Positions 59,812 through 64,000 of a stretch of 64,000 bases of DNA are shown here, piece by piece (the stretch's first letter is position 1; each line of letters starts with the position of its first letter). The DNA comes from Gordius sp. MW1 (Eukaryota > Nematomorpha > Gordioida > Gordea > Gordiidae), in the NCBI GenBank assembly GCA_964036665.1, contig OZ038530.1, positions 14,541,001-14,605,000 of the forward strand, read 5' to 3'. Both the position numbers and the translations under genes were made by a program. The notes beneath the pieces are model-generated. The model was given only the letters and a program-made list of their open reading frames with translations, made no database searches and was not told the origin of the DNA.

Positions 59812-61060
59812 TTGAAATCAAATAATAGTATAAAACGCCCCCATCACTACTCTTTGCAAGAAAACATTAATTTACTAAACGATAAGCAACAATCAAAATG
59901 TTCAACACAAATGTAAGTTTGAATAATGCTGTTGCATTATTCCATTTTTTTATCAAGCTTGTTTGAAAAGTGTCAATACGTGGGAATTTAAATTAGTTAA
60001 GCTAATTTGAACATATGTTTAATTTAAATACAAATATCGCTCTATTACCTAAACAAATTACGTTATAACTATTAATATCTTATTCATTGGACCATACATA
60101 ATGTATATTTATTTTTAAAGGGAGTATGCTACTTATGCTTAATTTGTGTTTGTAGCGTAAGCCTGTTGAATATTTCAATAAGTAAATTTGTAAACTCTAC
60201 TCAATACTTGTCTGTTGAGATGGGGGTGGAATAGAGTAAAAAAGGGACTGGGAATGTGAGGTTTGTTTTTAATTTTAGGCAAAATTTACCTAAAATTGAA
60301 AAAAAATATTTAGACTGTGAAAGGGGAGTGCAGCGGTAATCCCTCCCTGCCCTCGCCCACTTGCTGCATCTATGTTTCCAGAGCTTTCTGGGTTAATAAA
60401 GATAACAAACAAGAAAAAAGATTCTATGGTTAAAGAGTGACAAGCCCAATTGGGGATTTATTAAATTTCTTCATTGTTAATATGCTAATCAATGATTTAA
60501 GATGAATAGATGGACCTACATCATTTTTGTTTGGAGGTGGTTGCCATAGTGTCACATTGTATATAGCATATGGGCCGCTTAGAGCATTATTTTTTTCGGG
60601 AGTCATTGAGTTTTGCAAATATCATGGAGGCCATTGGTGATTTATATTTTTGGTAAATGAAAATTTTTATTTAAATTTAGATAATGCTATTATATGTTCT
60701 AATGTGTACACGCGCGCTTCCCTTAAATCTTACAATAAAATGGACATGTCACCATTTTAATTTCAAAAGGCTGTACCAAGCTGTGGGATATAAACTGTTA
60801 ACGGAACTAAAATATAATTAAAATCTTACGATTTCTTTAAATTCCTGCGTACCGTCAAATTTTCTCTACAGGGCATTTAAAGGTTTAATAAACTATATTG
60901 AGGATACTTCGCCTTTCGATCAGCTGCAAATAATGTTTACATTAATACAATTTGAGCTAATAACTAGTTTTAAAATGTTAGACTTATGATAATTGTGGTA
61001 TCCCTCCCCCCCCCACGCGCTTTGTTGTTTGTTATATTCTTTCCCAACTCTTGTGTGTTA
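59812..61060. other. Upstream region of the fusion gene, no gene seen
   Basis: The first 100-200 bp should hold the promoter of the BTB-Kelch-kinase gene; no clear TATA box. The minus-strand frame at 60430-60618 has a weak resemblance to an acyltransferase segment but no supporting exons. Confidence 0.35.
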
Positions 61061-61840
61061 CAGGGGTTTGAACCCGCCCAAAATAAAATCGGGTTCGTGT
61101 TCGGGTTTGGCATAAATTTTGAAATCGGGTTCGTGTTCGGGTTTGCATAAATTTGAAACCCGGTTCGGGTACAAGAAATTTTATTATACTAATAATACAT
61201 TTTTACCTTCAAAAAATTATTGAATAGTTAACTTAATTTTTCAATAGCCCCTAATTAAATTCACATGCCAATTGTTTAATGGAGTTATTTTCCTTCACCA
61301 TTTTTAGACTCTAAAAAAGAATAATAAAATATATGACCTATTCTTATTTAAACATTGTATAATAATTAGACCTCAGTAAATTTTACAAACAAGTGAGAAA
61401 CAAATTTAAAATTATAATAAAACATCTGATATTTCTTTATATTAAATGTTAAAGTACATATATTTAAAGTATTTTACAGTTATTATATAAATTATAGTCT
61501 AATATATATCAATTATATATAATATTAACAAATAATTCTTGAGATTTGTATTGATTAATGAATGAAAAATACCGAAAACATAAAAATATTGAAATTAAAA
61601 TCATATGGTTTTCTTCGTTTCGTTACATTCTCATGATAGAGAAAACTGAGATATTCAATTCCATTCACAATATATTTTTGAATTAAAAATCCGAACCCGA
61701 CCCCTTTTTGTATTTATCGGGTTCGGGTTCGGGTTTTAAGGGTATTTTTGAAAATGGGTTCGGGTTTGGGTTCGGGTTCTGTAAAACATCGGGTTTTACC
61801 CGGTTCGGGTTCAGGGGTTCGGGTTCGGGACAAACCCCTG
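61061..61840. mobile_element. hAT-like MITE rich in CGGGTTCGGG
   Basis: Ends CAGGGGTTTGAACCCG and CGGGACAAACCCCTG form an inverted repeat. GTGTTA occurs on both sides (61055-61060, 61841-61846). Repeated GGGTTCGGGTT words lie inside both ends and an AT-rich core of about 500 bp is non-coding. Similar in design to the GCCCG element at 8420-9224, but not the same family. Confidence 0.75.
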
Positions 61841-61919
61841 GTGTTATTCCTTCCCCCGTTTAATATTATTTATCCATCACGCTTCAATGATTTTTGTATG
61901 ATACACAAAAAAATTAATA

Positions 61920-62600
61920 ATATATATAGCAAAGGCTTTGCCCCTGGTGGGGGGGGGAGGGGGCGGGGTGCCGAAGATCTTACTTAGAGTTTGTTTTTTT
62001 GTTTTGGTACATTTGCCTAGTTTTAGGGTATTGTTTTAGCATATTCATCTTACTTACACATTTGATATGCATTTTATGCGTGAGATAGGGGGAGAGTGTC
62101 GAGAATGCCTATGGGGAGGAGGCAATAGTCAAGCAGGGAGTCATAGAAATATATGCATTGTTGGCCTAAATGTCAGCCGCCCAAACCAACAAAAACTCAC
62201 ACAAAAAAGCGACCGAAAAACAATTACAAATGAAAAATTGTTGCAAAAGTGAATCCAGTTTTGCAATTATCCGATATATAGTAACAACTTTAACAAGTTG
62301 ACAAAAGAAATTTATGTATATAGGTAATCATTCGAGCACAATAATAATAATGAATATTGGGCTCGGGCGATGGCAAAATTAAAGCCAACCAGCGGTCATT
62401 AGCTAATCTATTTGCGAAGGCAAAATATAAGTCTTTTACAGAAGCATAGGTCCACAGCTATTAAAAACTATAATTTTCCATGGCAATTATTGAAAAATTA
62501 CAAGTTGGACAGGAAGGAGGGACAACCAAAAGCGAGCCCATAAATCATCGAATTATGATTATGCAGATTATAGATGAAAAAGGAATACGCGGAACCTTGT
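61920..62600. repeat. Diverged relic of the 1.9-kb macro-repeat
   Basis: 62060-62115 (ATATGCATTTTATGCGTGAG, then GAGTGTCGAGAATGCCTATG) resembles 46203-46262, and 62520-62565 (GACAACCAAAAGCGAGCCCA) resembles the right end at 46063-46095. The middle shares little. It shows the macro-repeat is a dispersed element, not only a local tandem. Confidence 0.5.
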
Positions 62601-63551
62601 GGCGTTCGCGAATTTCATTATCAGTATAAATAAAGTTATTATTATAGCAGAAGGACATTTTATTAAGTTTCGCCCATAATATAATCCGCTTGGTATAAAA
62701 CCTGTTCGCAGTTCATATTTTTTGGACTAATAATATGAAACGCCACATCCATCCTGACCGGACTATTACCCCTTCTCATAAATCGTATCCCCCGATTTAT
62801 TATTCCCGAGGATATAACAATAATACTTGTGTTAGGAAGGCTTTTTTAATATTTACAGCTTGGAGGTATAATAAGAAACAACAAGGAATATATGGGCGTC
62901 GCCAGGGGCGCGGCTACTCTCTCTAAATCCATAGTTTTTTAATTTATTTATGGCTGAAATTGCCATTATATTGTCCCTAAATCATCTGTGTCTATTTATG
63001 ATTCCAATCCTGGCTACGCCCATGAGGGACCAATATATAAATTTTGCCAATTTATAATAATTATCTGGGCACAACAAACTTAAAATTGTTTAAAGGTGCC
63101 TTTTAAAATTTAAAATAACCTACACTACATAACATGTATACTGACCTTTAGATTTAATTGCATAACTAAAATTTTTACTATTTTTTAAAGTATTAAAAAA
63201 TGTTAAATGTCCTTATTTTTAATAAACAGACTGATAATAATGGGTATTGAGCGTAAATGTGTTCATAATAAATTTTGAATGAGTTTTTAGGTTGGATATA
63301 GACAGTTATTTTATTAAGAGATAAAATAATCCTTTGTTAAACTGACACAAATTGTGATATCTTTCCATTCCGCTATTATTTGAAAGTTATTTAACAACAT
63401 TTGAACAGTTTTTATTTTAACATTTTATTTTCTACGAAGGTAAATTTCAATCAATGTTAAAATTAATGGATTAAATTTTATGATTCTACCTATATATATA
63501 TATCTATATTAGTTTTTCATATGTTAAAATACATTTGTATTATCAATTAGA
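62601..63551. other. Non-coding stretch with one G-tract MITE
   Basis: Contains a MITE at 62892-63024 and a (TA)n tract near 63490-63505. No other feature recognised; the 3' part should be the promoter/5' UTR of the gene starting at 63552. Confidence 0.4.
62892..63024. mobile_element. Short MITE of the G-tract family, without the G run
   Basis: ATGGGCGTCGCCAGGGGCG at the left and CTGGCTACGCCCATG at the right, 133 bp. The target duplication is unclear. Confidence 0.6.
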
Positions 63552-63795
63552 ATGAGTGAAAAATTATCATGGGCAGATTTAGCTGAGCAGCAGGAGTCTG
63601 AAAGTCTTGCTGCTCTTACGGCTTTAGAAATTTCTAAATCAACGTCTCAACCATCTCCATCTCTGAATAATAATTATGTATCCTTCAATCCTAGGACATC
63701 TGAAAATGCTTCTAGGCTAAATAATGGTTTGTTTCAAAATTTTAATTATGCCCCCTCTAACTCTCAGGAATCATTCCATAATTCTTACCAAACGA
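63552..63795 (+). CDS. First coding exon of an unidentified gene leaving the window
   Basis: ATG at 63552 in AATTAGAATGAG. It encodes about 81 residues, MSEKLSWADLAEQQESESLA at the start, then a Ser/Asn-rich low-complexity part. A plausible donor is ACGA/GTAAAG at 63795-63796; after it the frame quickly turns to AT-rich, intron-like sequence that ends in a G-tract MITE (about 63859). The N-terminal acidic/Ala helix and Asn/Ser tail suggest a disordered protein such as an RNA-binding or translation factor, but I do not recognise the family. Confidence 0.5.
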
Positions 63796-64000
63796 GTAAA
63801 GCAATAAATTTTTTACAAATTTATATGAAAGTGTATATATTACCTTTTATAATTTTAACAGCGTGTAGCCAGGATTTTTACGAGGGGGGGGGGAATCGGG
63901 CAAAATAATTTTAGCACGCATTTTGTCAAAAATTAATCAAAAAAATTAGATGTATATATAATATTTCTAGGTTTTTGAAAGTGTCTTAAAGTCTTTGATG

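Noticed and set aside
60430..60618. Minus-strand frame ending NKSPIGLVTL, resembling a choline/carnitine acyltransferase segment
   Set aside because: Only a short weak likeness, no good splice sites and no other exon of that family nearby.
63859..63905. Possible further G-tract MITE (TAGCCAGGATTTTTACGAGG then a G run)
   Set aside because: Only one end is visible before the window closes; too little to call an element.
1..64000. tRNA and rRNA genes
   Set aside because: No cloverleaf with A and B boxes or rRNA core sequence was recognised by eye; the TGGTAGC and TGGTGACCCC sites are retroelement primer sites.

Overview
The window is AT-rich nuclear DNA from an animal. Spliced host genes sit in long non-coding stretches filled with LTR retrotransposons, short inverted-repeat transposons, minisatellites and homopolymer G/C tracts. 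A tyrosine kinase, a GT10 fucosyltransferase and a BTB/Kelch protein fit a metazoan. I cannot name the species. Both intron-containing host genes use GT...AG introns of about 80 to 1,300 bp. Coordinates below come from reading splice sites, reading frames and repeats by eye; no homology search was run.

Layout. (1) 1 to about 28,050 is a nested block of LTR retrotransposons. Family A is Ty3/gypsy-like, with a tiny Gag, pol and a GC-rich third ORF. Family B is a non-autonomous derivative of A (LTR about 700 bp, mostly deleted coding region). Family C is a second Ty3/gypsy lineage with its own primer-binding site (TGGTGACCCC). C (5,063-7,626 and about 23,641-24,580) is split by a 16-kb cluster of A and B copies arranged almost as a mirror image around about 15.5 kb. 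Nearly all copies carry frameshifts or stops. (2) 28,799-30,742 is an intronless gene for a compact, divergent XRN-family 5'-3' exoribonuclease. (3) 32,213-36,127 on the minus strand holds the C-terminal exons of an alpha-1,3/1,4-fucosyltransferase. (4) 36-48 kb has no intact host gene that I can see: short G-tract hAT-like MITEs, a decayed retroelement ORF, a ZMYM/hAT transposase pseudogene split by a second hAT element, and a 1.9-kb macro-repeat present twice and built of minisatellites. (5) 48,774-59,811 on the minus strand holds a 23-exon gene. Its 22 junctions all agree in phase and give 1,034 codons with the order BTB, BACK, linker, Kelch propeller, tyrosine kinase. This is the most unusual object in the window. 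(6) 59,812-64,000 is mostly non-coding with one further hAT MITE, a relic of the macro-repeat, and the first coding exon of a plus-strand gene that leaves the window.

How the parts relate. The host genes have no obvious joint pathway: RNA decay, Golgi glycosylation and a putative cytosolic substrate-adaptor/kinase. The mobile elements explain most remaining sequence. Several insertions can be ordered because an empty sister site or a target-site duplication is visible.
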